From the NCBI RefSeq assembly GCF_965363235.1, contig NC_134849.1:66545122-66609121 (forward strand): a stretch of DNA of 64,000 bases, in the 5' to 3' direction. Within the stretch, counting starts at the first letter, position 1, and each line of letters begins with the position of its first letter. Origin of the DNA: Mytilus galloprovincialis. Taxonomy: Eukaryota; Mollusca; Bivalvia; Mytilida; Mytilidae. The position numbers and the translations under genes were made by a program. Shown here piece by piece: positions 22,201 through 33,447 of this stretch. Below the pieces are notes generated by a model, which saw only the letters and a list, made by a program, of their open reading frames with translations, was not told where the DNA came from and searched no databases.

Positions 22201-23079
22201 TATCTCTAAGATCAAATGTTCAATTAATGAGAACTCCAAGATTAAACTAGATAACAATAAATGGAAATCTGGAAGTGCTTAATATTAATAAAACTCAAGA
22301 TGGTGTTGATGAAGCAGTTGTTGAGAAGCTTACACATATTTACAAAATATGTCTGAGATAGCGTGGAAGAAAATTGTTGAAAGTATAAAGAAATACTTTG
22401 TACCTTTCCAGATAAACATTTCCATAATGGCTTTGAGTTGAGTCTTTGGGAACAATTCACAATGCGGGGTACTAGCTCTTTATTCCACAACAAGTCGGCA
22501 GTTCATGTACAATAAATACAAACAAATTGGTAAAGTCCAAACTCATTTAATTAAGTCCAAATATAAAATATCAGTGTTACTCATTAGTTATTTCAAACCA
22601 AAAACAATATATATGATTGCGAAGGAAAAAATCCGAACGCAGTACGCGTGCTCTCGTTGGCATATATATCCAAACGGAGTCCCTGAATATAAATTAATTT
22701 ATCTTTCTTCAAAACCAAATTAAGTTGCTATAACAACACAGTTTGTTAGGGTCATCTTGTTTACAGAAATTATATAATTGAAGTATGGGTGTATTTGTAA
22801 GATGTTTGCAAAAGCTTAGAGTTTAAAGGTTATTGACACATATAAATTATAATCCTACATGTTTCAGATGTTAACAAATATTTCCGACATTTAAAGTCAC
22901 AGCGAATTTCGAGATCGTTACAGTTGAATAAATAGAATATGCCTGCAGCATACGAAATGTACAAATACAAATCGATATATAAGACAGTTTGTAATAGAAA
23001 ATTTAGTATCAAAATAATGTGTGACAACTATAAAAAAAAAAAAAAAAAAAGAAAAAGAAAAAAGACAACCTTGGTCAGA
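22201..23079. other. AT-rich DNA between TRIM-A and TRIM-B
   Basis: No recognised gene or repeat except an A-rich run (23031-23062). The small ORFs on both strands have no motif. Confidence 0.4.
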
Positions 23080-24390
23080 TTATGTAATTTATGAAACAAA
23101 AAAAGAGATTAATTCCATTGGTAATAAAATAAAACAATAATTAATAATAATCATTTAAAACAATAATATTGTTTACTATATAAAAATCTTTAAAAGATGG
23201 TCAAGCTATAAAATATAATATAAAGAAATAAATATTTGCTAATATTTGCTTCACAGTCGGATAATAGTGGTAAAAGTGCAAAAGAATATTGGAACAAACT
23301 AAAATCATTTAATTAAAAAAAAAAAAGATGAAACGGATGATATCCCTGAAATTTTAAAAGAAGAAGACAAACTTATCAAACACTTGATTGATTAAAGAAA
23401 TCCAACTAAAATTGATACTACCTTCCAAATTAAAAAAGAAAATAGACTTAAAAATTAAAAAAATAATATTATAGAAAATTTAGAAACAGATAAACCATTC
23501 AGACCTATTGGTGACCTTGTGCTGTTGTCTGTTCTATGGTCGGGTTGTTGTCTCTTTGACACATTCCCAATTTCCATTCTCAATTTTAGTTATTCAGAAA
23601 TAAACAAAAAGTTATAAATAGACTAAAATTAGTTGCTGGTCCAGATAGAATTGTAAATGAAGTAATAAAATATTCTAACCAATTTATGATTAAAAATTAT
23701 GTAAAAATATTTAATCTTCTCCTGCAAACAGGGAAATACACTTAAACATTGAGACACTCATTTTAAGTCCCATTACATAAATCTGGGGATAAAAATTACC
23801 CCAATAACTACAGAGGAATCTCTATGATTAATTGTGTGTCAAAATAATTCAATGCAACTCTAAATTATAGATTAAAAAATGAGTTACAGCTTATTTGGTT
23901 TTAGAGAGAACAACAGAACTGCAGATTGCATTTTTATATTAAAATTTCTAATAAATAACAAAAGCAAAAAAAGAAATTTTATGCTTGTTTTGTAAATTTA
24001 AGAAAGTCATTTGACTCGGTATGAAGAGTTGCTTTTTGATAAACTTTATAAGATGGATATGGGATAGGAAAGAAATGTTTAAACCTTTTAAAAAAAATTA
24101 TGATGACTCAGGGTCTTTAATTAACCGTTAAAGACTTATCTGATGAAGACAAGTTGATTTTTAGTCTCAATCCATCAACACCCTCACAAATAAATAAATT
24201 GGGATCCTACATCAAAAAGTTATTAGAACTGAGGACAGGGGACACTGGACTATTTACTGTAATTGAATGATAGCGTGTATACATATGGGACTTATATTTA
24301 TATTGTTTACTTATTTTGTATGTCACAAACTTAATGTTTAAAGTTTATATGGCAATACATGTTTGAATTTGAATTATAATAATATAAGTG
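23080..24390 (+). mobile_element. Degraded LINE (non-LTR) reverse transcriptase
   Basis: Pieces of one ORF2 in family order: AKEYWNKLKSF and EILKEEDKLIKHL (about 23270-23390), LVAGPDRIVNEVIKYS, NYPNNYRGISMINCVSK (RT motif with NYRGIS), FYACFVNLRKSFDSV (motif A region) and a C-terminal SLNPSTPSQINKLGSYIKK. Many stops and frame changes break it, the segment with the YxDD box is missing, and a dispersed repeat is inserted at 23508-23600. Jockey/CR1/RTE-like; the clade is not resolved. 24270-24390 is a probable untranslated tail. Confidence 0.7.
23508..23600 (+). repeat. RT-associated repeat tail inserted into the LINE
   Basis: CCTATTGGTGACCTTGTGCTG, GGTCGGGTTGTTGTCTCTTTG and ACACATTCCCAATTTCCATTC match the outer end of the repeat at 38385-39010 (there inverted). 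LINE-coding sequence resumes after it. Confidence 0.65.
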
Positions 24391-24994
24391 TTTTTTTTTT
24401 TATAGAATTATAGACCTATTGTAATTTTTTTTTTCGCGGTTATCTGTTGTGAAACATTACTTACAGTCATTTCCTCTGAAACCACGTCATGACCAGTTCA
24501 GTCTAAATTAGGCCATTCCCATTCAGTCTTATGGTGACTTGCTTAAAAGTTTTTTTTTTTTTTTGCTAGAATATAATTGTCATCAATGCAAAATGCACAT
24601 TCTGATCAGCTAGTTTGAATCTATACAACTTCAATAAATGTTTAAGGGGGTCAGTCATCTAATTGTGCATTTAAATGAAATGTATATCAAGGATAAACTA
24701 AATTCAAATCATATAATTTGAAAGAATGCAACTTTGGCCAAATGGTTCTAAAGTAGTAACTTTTCAAAGTGCCTTGTAAACGAAAAACGCGCCTGACATA
24801 AACAATTATATGATATAAAAAAAGATTATATGAGCATTGTATATTTTATGAGGATTTTTATTTTATTTTAAAGCATATTGTTGTCAATGTTAATCAAAAC
24901 TACCTGGAAAAACCTTTCTACTGTTAAAGACAGGGATATGTATAAAAACGTTATTGAGAAATATAACTAAAAGTTTGAGTTTTCTGTATTTCAG
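24391..24994. other. Upstream intron/flank of TRIM-B
   Basis: AT-rich with poly-T runs. The last bases TTTCTGTATTTCAG are the acceptor for the coding exon. Nothing else recognised. Confidence 0.45.
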
Positions 24995-24997
24995 AAA

Positions 24998-26653
24998 ATG
25001 GACAATTCTCAATGTGAGCCATGTAAAGCACGTGACAAGATCAACACACCGACTCATTGGTGTGTCATTTGTGAGGAAGCGTTATGTTTAGAATGTACAG
25101 AAAATCATCGCGTACAGAAGATGTCTCGCTGCCACGAACTTATAGATATTGAGACAAAGCCCACACATATAAACATCTCAGATCAACGCTGCTCCAAACA
25201 CGATAACATGCCATTTGAATATTTTTGTATCGACCATGATACTCTATTTTGTAAAGAATGTCAAGTAGAATCACATCGTGTCTGTCAAAAAGTCATGTCT
25301 GTTGACATTGCGTCTAAAGGTGCTAAAAGATCACAGTCATTTATAGATGCCGTTGAACTTACAGAAAATATTTTAAGAACCATATCTTCAATTTCAGATG
25401 ATAGACACTCCTTTATTGAGAACATAGAAAAGGAAGCAAATGCAATTGGAAATGAAATTAGGAAACTAAAAGAAGAAGTCATTAGTCAAATAGAATCCAT
25501 AGAAAAATCATTGCTCGAGGACCTGGAACTGAAAAAAGACAAAATAGTATCAATCGCAAAGGAAACGCTTAACCAAATGCAAGAAATTGAAAAGATGACG
25601 AAAGAAAGAAAAGACACTTTTGATATGGTGGAAAAGCATGGAACCGAAAAACAAACGTTTCTTACGGTTCATGCCTACAAAATTGTCCTTATCAATCTAG
25701 AAAACAGAATAAGCGCTTTCACAGAGATGACAACTCGTAGCAAAATGAAATTCAACCCAAATGCTCTTCAGAAACTCATTACCTCATTTGGAGAAATTGA
25801 GATATTAGAAGTACCGACTGATATTAATTTTTGTCGACCGAAAAAGTGTCAATCTCAAATTCCAGTTTTTCATCAAGAAAGTGTTCCGCGCTTCGTGCAA
25901 AAGAAAGATATGAACATAGGAAATTCGTTAACTGTTGTCGGAATAACAATAAATGACCAAGACGAACTTATTACGACCTTTAATAGATTGGGCCACAAAA
26001 CACTTAAAAATAGTGGAGGAATAAGGGTATATGACCACAATGGAATACTATATCATATACTTGACACTAAATATGTACCACGACAAATTGCTCTGATTCC
26101 AGACACAAACAAGGGGGTAGTTACATTTTATAACTTGAATTTCATTCAATTTGTAGACTTTGAAAAAAAGACATTTTTAAATAAAGTATCATTAGAAGAA
26201 AGCAGACAGGGAGGCGTTGCTGCTTCAACGGTAAACATATTTATTGGTTTGGAAGGACGCATAGCAGTTCTTGATCTCAACGGAAGTTATACTCATTCTA
26301 TTGAAATAAACAATAAAGAATTAATACCAAGGTATATTTCTTTGGGTAGTAATGGTAACATTTATTACAGTGACAGTAAAATCGTTTGTTGCATGAGAGA
26401 CAATGGTGAAATTCTTTTCATATACCAACCACAAGATAAAAATAAGCCTTATGGTATATCAATAGATAGTCAAGGGTATGTGTACGTAGCTGTCGACTAT
26501 AAAGGGGTGTGTAGACTAAGACCAGATGGAACATTTGCAGATATAGTAGTTCATGAAGGATGTCTGCCCCTTCAGGATATATGCTTTAACAAAAACGGCA
26601 AAAAACTATACACATCATATAGACATGGTGTTTTGGTTTATAATCAACAGTAG
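24998..26653 (+). CDS. TRIM-B: RING-less B-box/coiled-coil/NHL-like protein
   Basis: 551 residues in one open coding exon; the acceptor (TTTCAG) ends 3 bases before the ATG. B-box 1 ligands are C6, C9, C22, C25, C30, C33, H37 and H46; B-box 2 ligands are C65, H68, C77, H80, C85, C88, H93 and probably C96. A highly charged helical stretch of about 120-250 (EIRKLKEEVISQIESIEKSL) is the coiled coil that dimerises TRIM proteins. From about 300 comes a propeller of NHL-like blades, e.g. KPYGISIDSQGYVYVAVDY and GVCRLRPDGTFADIVV. The missing RING means it may be an adaptor or partner for RING-bearing TRIMs rather than a ligase itself. Molluscan relatives are discussed as immune or post-transcriptional regulators; the role here is unknown. 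Confidence 0.9.
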   Translation: MDNSQCEPCKARDKINTPTHWCVICEEALCLECTENHRVQKMSRCHELIDIETKPTHINISDQRCSKHDNMPFEYFCIDHDTLFCKECQVESHRVCQKVMSVDIASKGAKRSQSFIDAVELTENILRTISSISDDRHSFIENIEKEANAIGNEIRKLKEEVISQIESIEKSLLEDLELKKDKIVSIAKETLNQMQEIEKMTKERKDTFDMVEKHGTEKQTFLTVHAYKIVLINLENRISAFTEMTTRSKMKFNPNALQKLITSFGEIEILEVPTDINFCRPKKCQSQIPVFHQESVPRFVQKKDMNIGNSLTVVGITINDQDELITTFNRLGHKTLKNSGGIRVYDHNGILYHILDTKYVPRQIALIPDTNKGVVTFYNLNFIQFVDFEKKTFLNKVSLEESRQGGVAASTVNIFIGLEGRIAVLDLNGSYTHSIEINNKELIPRYISLGSNGNIYYSDSKIVCCMRDNGEILFIYQPQDKNKPYGISIDSQGYVYVAVDYKGVCRLRPDGTFADIVVHEGCLPLQDICFNKNGKKLYTSYRHGVLVYNQQ

Positions 26654-28030
26654 TACAGACCTTCACATACGTTTAGTTTATAGTCATGATTTTACAATAG
26701 CATGCAATAAATGTAATGATGATTTGTATCAAGTAGGGTTTCATATCAAACTAATATTGAAATAGGCGTGAAATAAAGATACAACTAGATATTGACAATG
26801 AAAGGATTAAATTTTGTTATTATAGATTATTCAAAATGTATTATATGTTGGTATCTGTATCAGGTAATATCAACTGTTTTATTAATATGAGGAAAAGGCT
26901 ATGTTTATACGCCGATAATGCATAGCTTCGCCTTTACAAACTACTAAAGACATAAATATAATTTCACTAGGTCTTTAAAATGAAGAGTCATATCATTATA
27001 TATTCTTTTTTTGTGATACGTTTAAAAAAATAAATAAAGCGTGCATGCTTCGAGATTGTGAAACTTATCAGGTGTCAGGCAAACCACAAACTATATAAGC
27101 GGTATTTTCATTTCAGTCGTTCACTTTAATCAAAGTGAGTAATGAACCAATATTGTCTATACCCTTTATAGATGACTGTATGCTTGGGTTTACTAAATGT
27201 TGAGTCCGTACGTAAATTTGCTTACCACTATGTCATTTGGAATTTAATAAACATTTGTTTCATGACGATTATACAACATCTCCCTATTTTCATAGTGTCT
27301 GTCTATGAAAATCAGCATAGTTAAGCTGAAATATGCATGCATTAATCATCATACACGGGCTGTGGATAAAAAAAAAATATATATACAACATATTGAAACA
27401 CAACCCCTGCTTTTGCCACTCACATGTGTAGAAGAACAAGGTTCAGATTGTCCTCTTCAGTTTTTCAGTTAGTGTTTAAGTTATTTATAATACTCAGTTA
27501 GTTATCAATTTCAATGTGTGTAACACGCGATAACAGATAAATGCGCGTATCTGTTCAATTGGTAAAATTTTGATACATCCAAGGCCTTTCACCTTATCTA
27601 AATTTGCATTATGATTGGAACACAATCAAATAGAAATTTCGTTACTGATAACCTTCAATTAACTGTTTAGTGTTTGTATGAAATATCATAACAATTACTT
27701 TGTTCTACTCTGTTATCTGAATGTGCACCCACATATTTTGTTGTTGTTTAATATTATTATTATCTTGATTTTTGTTACATGTAATCTATATCTATTAAAT
27801 TTCATTGATTTTGTTTGCTTTTTCAATTTATTTGTTTATGGTAGGGGGTTCTTCCTGGTGTTAAAATTATTTCGATGAGTTTATTTTTAGACGAGTATCT
27901 GTTTATTTTTAACGGGAAATAAAATCGAATCAGTGTTAACTTTGAAACGAGTAACGCAAAATACATGTTTGTTAACATGTTGTAGCTATGTATAGAATTA
28001 TATGATAATTATGAAGTTTAATATGTATCT
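26654..28030 (+). other. TRIM-B 3' region and intergenic DNA
   Basis: AATAAA at 26772 is a plausible polyadenylation signal 120 bases after the stop. Beyond it the DNA is AT-rich with no recognised gene. The ORF at 27678-27878 is a low-complexity hydrophobic translation. Confidence 0.4.
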
Positions 28031-28939
28031 ATGTTCCGGACCATATGAGTATTTGGACCATATGCGTATACTCATATGGTCCGACCATACGCGTATGGCC
28101 CGACCGTATGCGTATGGTCGGGCCATATGAGTATAATACTCGTTTGGTTATTAACGGGCCGGACCATATGAGTATTTGGATCATATAGGTATTTAAAAAA
28201 ATTAAATTATAAAAGTTTCAATAATACAAAAACTTTACCTAAAAAAAATGATGGTTTCATGACAATGTATTATTTTTATAATTCAAATACTACGTAAAAA
28301 TTAAACATTGATGCCATTGTTAGCTTTTTATCGCTAATTACATTCTTGCATGTAGGCTTGGGGTCACATTTACTTCCACACGGTATCATAGCTTTTTTTT
28401 TTGCTTTTGCAAGTCTTGGTTGTGCACGATCCTTTTCACGTACACATTTTGTTTGCGAGTGAAAAACTAGTCTTGGGCCATTCCAATATGTCTACGGTGT
28501 TTTTAAGAGGCTCTAGATCTCAAATATTGTAGCATGACTGCAATACACCATATTTTCCAGTGACTTCTTGTGTAACAGTTCATTAAGAAATTTTTTGAAC
28601 ATATTTTTTTAAATAGACATATTGCCATTCACTCGTAATAACAAATCGGTAATGACCATCGGTAATGACCATAAGAATAAAATGTGTTTATTATAGTTTT
28701 GACAAGTAAGTAAAATTTACTGTGTGAAACTTCTAAATTTTATTTAGCTATTAATCGTTTTATTATAATATAATAATAAAATTACCTATATGATAGCGCC
28801 CTTCTGATGAACGGTCATACCATATGCAGAGTTTAGAAGTATTAAAAGTAAACTGTAACAGAGTGTTAATTACCCCGACCATACGCGTATGGTCGGACAA
28901 AATGAGTATATACCCAAATACTCATATGGTCCGGAACAT
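28031..28939. mobile_element. TIR element with repeated CATATGGTCCG/ACGCGT palindromes
   Basis: About 909 bp with perfect 25-bp terminal inverted repeats at 28032-28056 (TGTTCCGGACCATATGAGTA and onward) and 28914-28938. Subterminal blocks repeat a palindrome: ACCATACGCGTATGG occurs near both ends (about 28084 and 28879), with GACCGTATGCGTATGGTC and GGACCATATGAGTATTTGG again at 28156. The interior has no transposase ORF. It ends about 115 bp before the first tandem-duplication unit starts. Family unknown to me. Confidence 0.75.
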
Positions 28940-29105
28940 TTATTTATTTAAATGTAATATAAACAGGGTTTTCCTTTAAAACTAGTTTTTCTCTCTCAAT
29001 CATTTGGAATTAATTTAGATAGTAAGAAGTAACCGTCCATGTAAAACATCTTATACTGTTTATATTAACGTTATTTCCATCGTTATCCTTTAAAAATATA
29101 TACAT

Positions 29106-29827
29106 TTAAGGTAGCACAATACAAAGATTTTTCATACCCAATCAGACATCTTTAAACTAATATAATTCCACTCATCTTTTTTTAAATTTTATAAATGAGG
29201 TACCAAAAGAAAGAAGAAGGATTAATCTTTCAAATTGTGATAATTTCATTATGACATAATTATTACATAATTAATTGTTATGTAATTAGTTGCCATTCTG
29301 TGATATCCATACTTAAATGAATTTAGCTTCTTTGTTCTTCATAGCATCCTAAAAAAAATTATAGATTCTTGCACAACACAGTTTGACCTCCAAAACTGTG
29401 TCTCAGATTTTTCCTATTGTATTTCATTCTCTCATAAATCTTCAATGAAGTTTGCAACATCAATTCATTAGACACCACTAAATTCAATTTGGTATAAAAT
29501 TTGTTCTATTGATGTTTTTGGAAATCTGAGACACAGTTTTTGAGGTCAAGCTGTGTTGTACAAGAATCTATAAAATATTTTGGGATGTTATGAAGAACAA
29601 AGACGCTAAATTCATTTAAGTGTGGACATCACAATATAGCGACTAATTACATAATAATTAATTATGTAATAATTATGTCATAATGACATTATCACAATTT
29701 GAAAGATTAATCTTTCTTCTTTCTTTTGGTACCTCATTTATAAAATATAAAGAAGGATGAAATGAATTACATCAGTTTAAAGTTGTCTGATTGGGAGTGA
29801 AAAAATCTTTGTATTGTGCTACCTTAA
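29106..29827. mobile_element. 722-bp TTAA foldback element (unit 1 only)
   Basis: TTAA, then AGGTAGCACAATACAAAG with long inverted arms (about 340 bp each, meeting near 29460) back to CTTTGTATTGTGCTACC and TTAA. Unit 2 has the empty site with one TTAA (44567-44573, ACATTTAAGCAGC), so this is an insertion with TTAA target duplication. The two arms match along nearly their whole length (e.g. ACACAGTTTGACCTC and GAGGTCAAGCTGTGT). No ORF. The end word TTAAGGTRGYAC is shared with the MITEs at 6368 and 7483. Confidence 0.85.
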
Positions 29828-29866
29828 GCAGCTAACATAAACTTTTATTATATTTTTTTATGAAAC

Positions 29867-29927
29867 AACATATATTTACCCTGCTCGTAGCTTAGTTTAA
29901 AAGCTACGAGCAGGGTAAATATATGTT
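29867..29927. repeat. Perfect 27-bp-arm palindrome made by template switching
   Basis: Arms 29867-29893 and 29901-29927 are exact reverse complements (right arm starts AAGCTACGAGCAGGG) around the 7-nt loop AGTTTAA. Unit 2 has only the left arm followed directly by TTAAACTTATC. Confidence 0.85.
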
Positions 29928-30537
29928 TAAACTTATCAAACATGAAATACAATGCACAGACTTCTCCAGGAGGAAACGGAAACAGCCAAACATTTTTACG
30001 GTAACTTCGTACGCTTCGACCTATAAAAGTACTGTATTTGTCCTATTAGAATCGAAATAATTCCTTCACACCTCGCTAACGCTCAGTGTAAAATATCGAC
30101 AAATATAATGCCTACCCATGTTAAAATGAGCATAGAGCATGACATGAAGGAATTATTTCTTAAATTTAAATTTCTCTTGTTCTACAGACAATGTATAATA
30201 AGCATGAATATTGCAGCTATATAATATGTTCAAAATTGTAAGCTTTGTAATATTTGTACTGTTTGTGAGGGGTTTAAGGTAGATTAGTGAATGCTAATTG
30301 AGTCACCATCACTTACTTAGAAAATATATTAAATTGTATATGAAGATAAACCACTAACTGTAACATTTTTAATAAGTTCCGAAAGGAATACATTAATATA
30401 TTGATACTTTTCTCTGTTTAGGAAGCTTTTTACAAAATCATATAGATATAAGAAGATTGGGTATGAGATTCAATGAGACAACTTTCCATCCAGTACACAA
30501 TGTTAAAAAGAAATCCATTATAGATCAAATATAAAAA

Positions 30538-31130
30538 AAAAGAAGATGTGGTATGATTGCCAATGAGACAACTCTCCACAAGAGACCAACATGACACAGA
30601 AATTAACCTCTATAGGTCACCGTACGGCCTTCAACAATAAGTAAAGTCCATACCGCATAGTCAGCTATAAAAGGCCCCGAAATGAAAATGTAATACAATT
30701 CAAACGAGAAAACTAACGGCGTTATTTATATATAAAAAAATAAACAAAAAAACAATATGTAACACATAAACAAACGACAATCACTGAATTACAGGCGCCT
30801 GACTGGGGACAGGCACATACATACATAATGTGGCGGGTTTAAACATGTTAGCGGGATCACAAAAACCCCCTCCTAACCCGTGACAGTGGTATAACAGTAC
30901 AACATAAGAACGATCTATTAAAATTAGTTGAAAAAGACTGAACTCATCAGATGAACATAAGTACAAGTGGACGTGGACAAAAATACAAGTGGACGTGAAG
31001 CAAAGTATGGTCTTCAACACAAAGCCTTGGCTCACGCCGAACAGTAAGCTAGTTATAAAGGGACCCTTCATGCATTCATTAAACGGAGTGTCCATTCGTA
31101 ATCTCTATTTGTCCGGCCATCCGTTTGCGG
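30538..31130 (+). repeat. GATGTGGTATGATTGCC-family repeat, long copy (unit 1)
   Basis: AAGATGTGGTATGATTGCCA, TATAGGTCACCGTACGGCC, GCATAGTCAGCTATAAAAGG, GGGGACAGGCACATACATAC and AATGTGGCGGGTTTAAACA in family order, followed by GCCTTGGCTCACGCCGAACA, the same word as in the repeat at 62860. Non-coding; ORFs across it on the minus strand are spurious. Confidence 0.75.
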
Positions 31131-31194
31131 TTGCGTGCACAAATCTTTAATATCAATAAAAGTGTCATGTGGCGCGGAAAGTATCTGCAATATT

Positions 31195-31465
31195 TGACAT
31201 CAACACAAAAGCTGCAATAGGTAATTATTAGTATTGATAGTTGCTTGTCGCCCAGCGGCAAATATCTAATTGCAAATTTATCACATCAACATGTTTTTTA
31301 AATGAGACAACACACATTACCTGCTTTGGCCTTTGTATAAGATCAGCACACTGAGTATGCTTTTTAATGTGCTTCTCACAAGATACAGGTAGTAGTTTGT
31401 GGAAATAGTGACATGTCACTCTACTTGTATATGTTATTATAATTCATAAATGAGCAGTCATTTTG
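31195..31465. repeat. ~270-bp block present only in unit 1
   Basis: Lies between CTGCAATATTTGACAT and TAAATACC, which are adjacent in unit 2 (about 45885). It contains GCCCAGCGGCAAATATC, a word also recognisable at 63105 (GTCCAATGGCAAATATT), so part of it is a dispersed repeat. Insertion here or deletion there cannot be decided. Confidence 0.5.
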
Positions 31466-31629
31466 TATAAATACCAAGTAAAAACTTAAAAACTATTGGT
31501 TTATAAACCCCATTAAAAGGAGGATCAGTATAACAGTACATATATATTATGACACTGAATAATATCCAAAACGGACGAAAAAACGACGAAGTACGACAAC
31601 ATGCTACAGGAGTCAGCCATTTTCTGGCA

Positions 31630-31890
31630 CCTGAATATTTTTAGAAATGGTTAAAATGTATTAACCTTTTGCTATTTATTGGAAATATGATCACTATTGT
31701 GACTCAAATATGCGCTGTATTAGATAATATAATGAGTACTTATCAGAAAGTAGCATAATTTATTCATGCAAAAATACTTCACAAATTTTGCATTTTGAAA
31801 TGGGTTTGTCCTATAATGGTTTACTTTTATAAATTGTGACTTGGATGGAGAGTTGTCTCATTAGCACTCATACAACATCTTCCATTTAAT
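31630..31890. repeat. Diverged relative of the AAAGGAGTAGGTCC MITE plus a repeat scrap
   Basis: Words such as TTTGCTATTTATTGGA, CAAATATGCGCTGTATTAG and AAATTTTGCATTTTG follow the order of 12955-13105. 31845-31890 (GGATGGAGAGTTGTCTCATT) is the GATGTGGTATGATTGCC family inverted. The unit 2 equivalent is 46090-46345. Confidence 0.5.
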
Positions 31891-32034
31891 CTGACATTTC
31901 CCTTGAAAAATTATAACTTTATATTAGACAAACCTCTACTATTGTTATTTTTGAATAACGTTCGATACCGTTAGTTCAAAGATGACTTTCGCGGTTGTCG
32001 AATACAAATTGTAGCAAAAGCTAAATAAGAAGAA

Positions 32035-32290
32035 AAACAAACAGTACGAAAAACATGGGTGATCTCAGATGCCCCGGAAGGGTAAGCAAATCCTGCCCTC
32101 TCGTCGTGTTGCTCATGTAAGTACAACCCTGTAATAAGTCAATTTTGGTAGGTGACATTCGGGAAGAGAGGACGATATTGCAGTTACGACATTAGGAAAA
32201 TATCCACAGTAAGTTGTTTTTCTGTGTCACCACTGTAGCTACTAATATTCCACTTATTCATTACGTTCACGGAGCCGCTCGGCTCCGTAC
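32035..32290 (-). repeat. Repeat fragment and quasi-palindrome (unit 1)
   Basis: GGTGATCTCAGATGCCCCGG and AGGGTAAGCAAATCCTGCCC read as the inverse of the repeat at 39795-40080. ACGGAGCCG, a 2-nt gap, CGGCTCCGT (32269-32288) is a perfect palindrome that is shorter in unit 2 (46728-46742). Confidence 0.55.
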
Positions 32291-33447
32291 TGAACGTTGG
32301 TTTAAAAAAAAAAGAACTTATACTCATTTTTCTTTTGCAACAAGGTTTGGGGTAGGTTGGATGGGGGTCATACGACAGAGGTATTATTAATTTTTTTTAT
32401 CACCGAATAGTTTTCAAATTCTGTAATAAGCACGTAGAAATAGGGTGTAAGAACACGGACTGGAGATTAAAAGAATAAAATCGGTGCAAAGCTAATATAT
32501 TATCTTTTTCTTGAAAACGGCAAGATCACAAGAAATAGTCATGAAGTTCAGTGAATGACGTGAACCCATATTTTGGACATCATTATAAAACAGTCCGTAA
32601 TTCAAACTTACTACGTTCGGTATTAACGAAATAAAATCTGCACGAATAAGACCTATTTCACTTCATGTATTTTTTTTCATAAATGCAAATGTGAAATGCA
32701 AATAGCGATACTAAAATATGTAAACAATTTGACTTAAACTGTACAGCCAAAGAATATTCATGAAAATATAAAGTTCTAGTGCAAATTCAACTGCATAACA
32801 AAAACACCAACAAACCACGAGTAATTCATTCCCCTAAGTTTGAACAATATGTATTTAGAGAATAATCATTTAACTATAAAGGTCACTTGACACAAATATC
32901 ACGGATTCAGAAACCAGTCATGGAAATACTGACATGATCACAAACTAATACATTGTTGACGTTTTTACCAGTGAAACCAGCTCTCTATTTCGATTTCCGC
33001 CTCGACAAATCGGTAATAAAGACTATGAACTAAATAATTTGTTAAGAAAAACAATGCTTCTTTATAAATTTTCCTTGAGTGAGATGATTGTTTGAAAAGG
33101 TAAGCTCAATTCGCCTTTTCAGAATTTAAAGGGATATGGGTAATCTCATTGTTCGTATACCGAAATGAAAATAACGTAACGCCATTGGATTGATTGTTAT
33201 TTTTTATAGAACATTGTAAACCAATCGCAACGTTTTGGTGTACGCTATTAAATATATTACCCAGAAGGCATTACATTCTGAAACGGCAAATTGAACTTAA
33301 GACTCCTCAATTGTACTATCTTCTCTTTTTGTCTTATGAGAGTCAAGTCGTCATGTATAGGAGTAAAACTGGTTCTATGAACCCTCAACAACAAACACTG
33401 CTTTTAAAATAAGGGATCAAACTATCTGTTCAGTTTTGTTTCAGATA

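Noticed and set aside
27678-27878. Small membrane protein gene
   Set aside because: Low-complexity AT-rich ORF without conserved neighbours, initiation context or splice sites.
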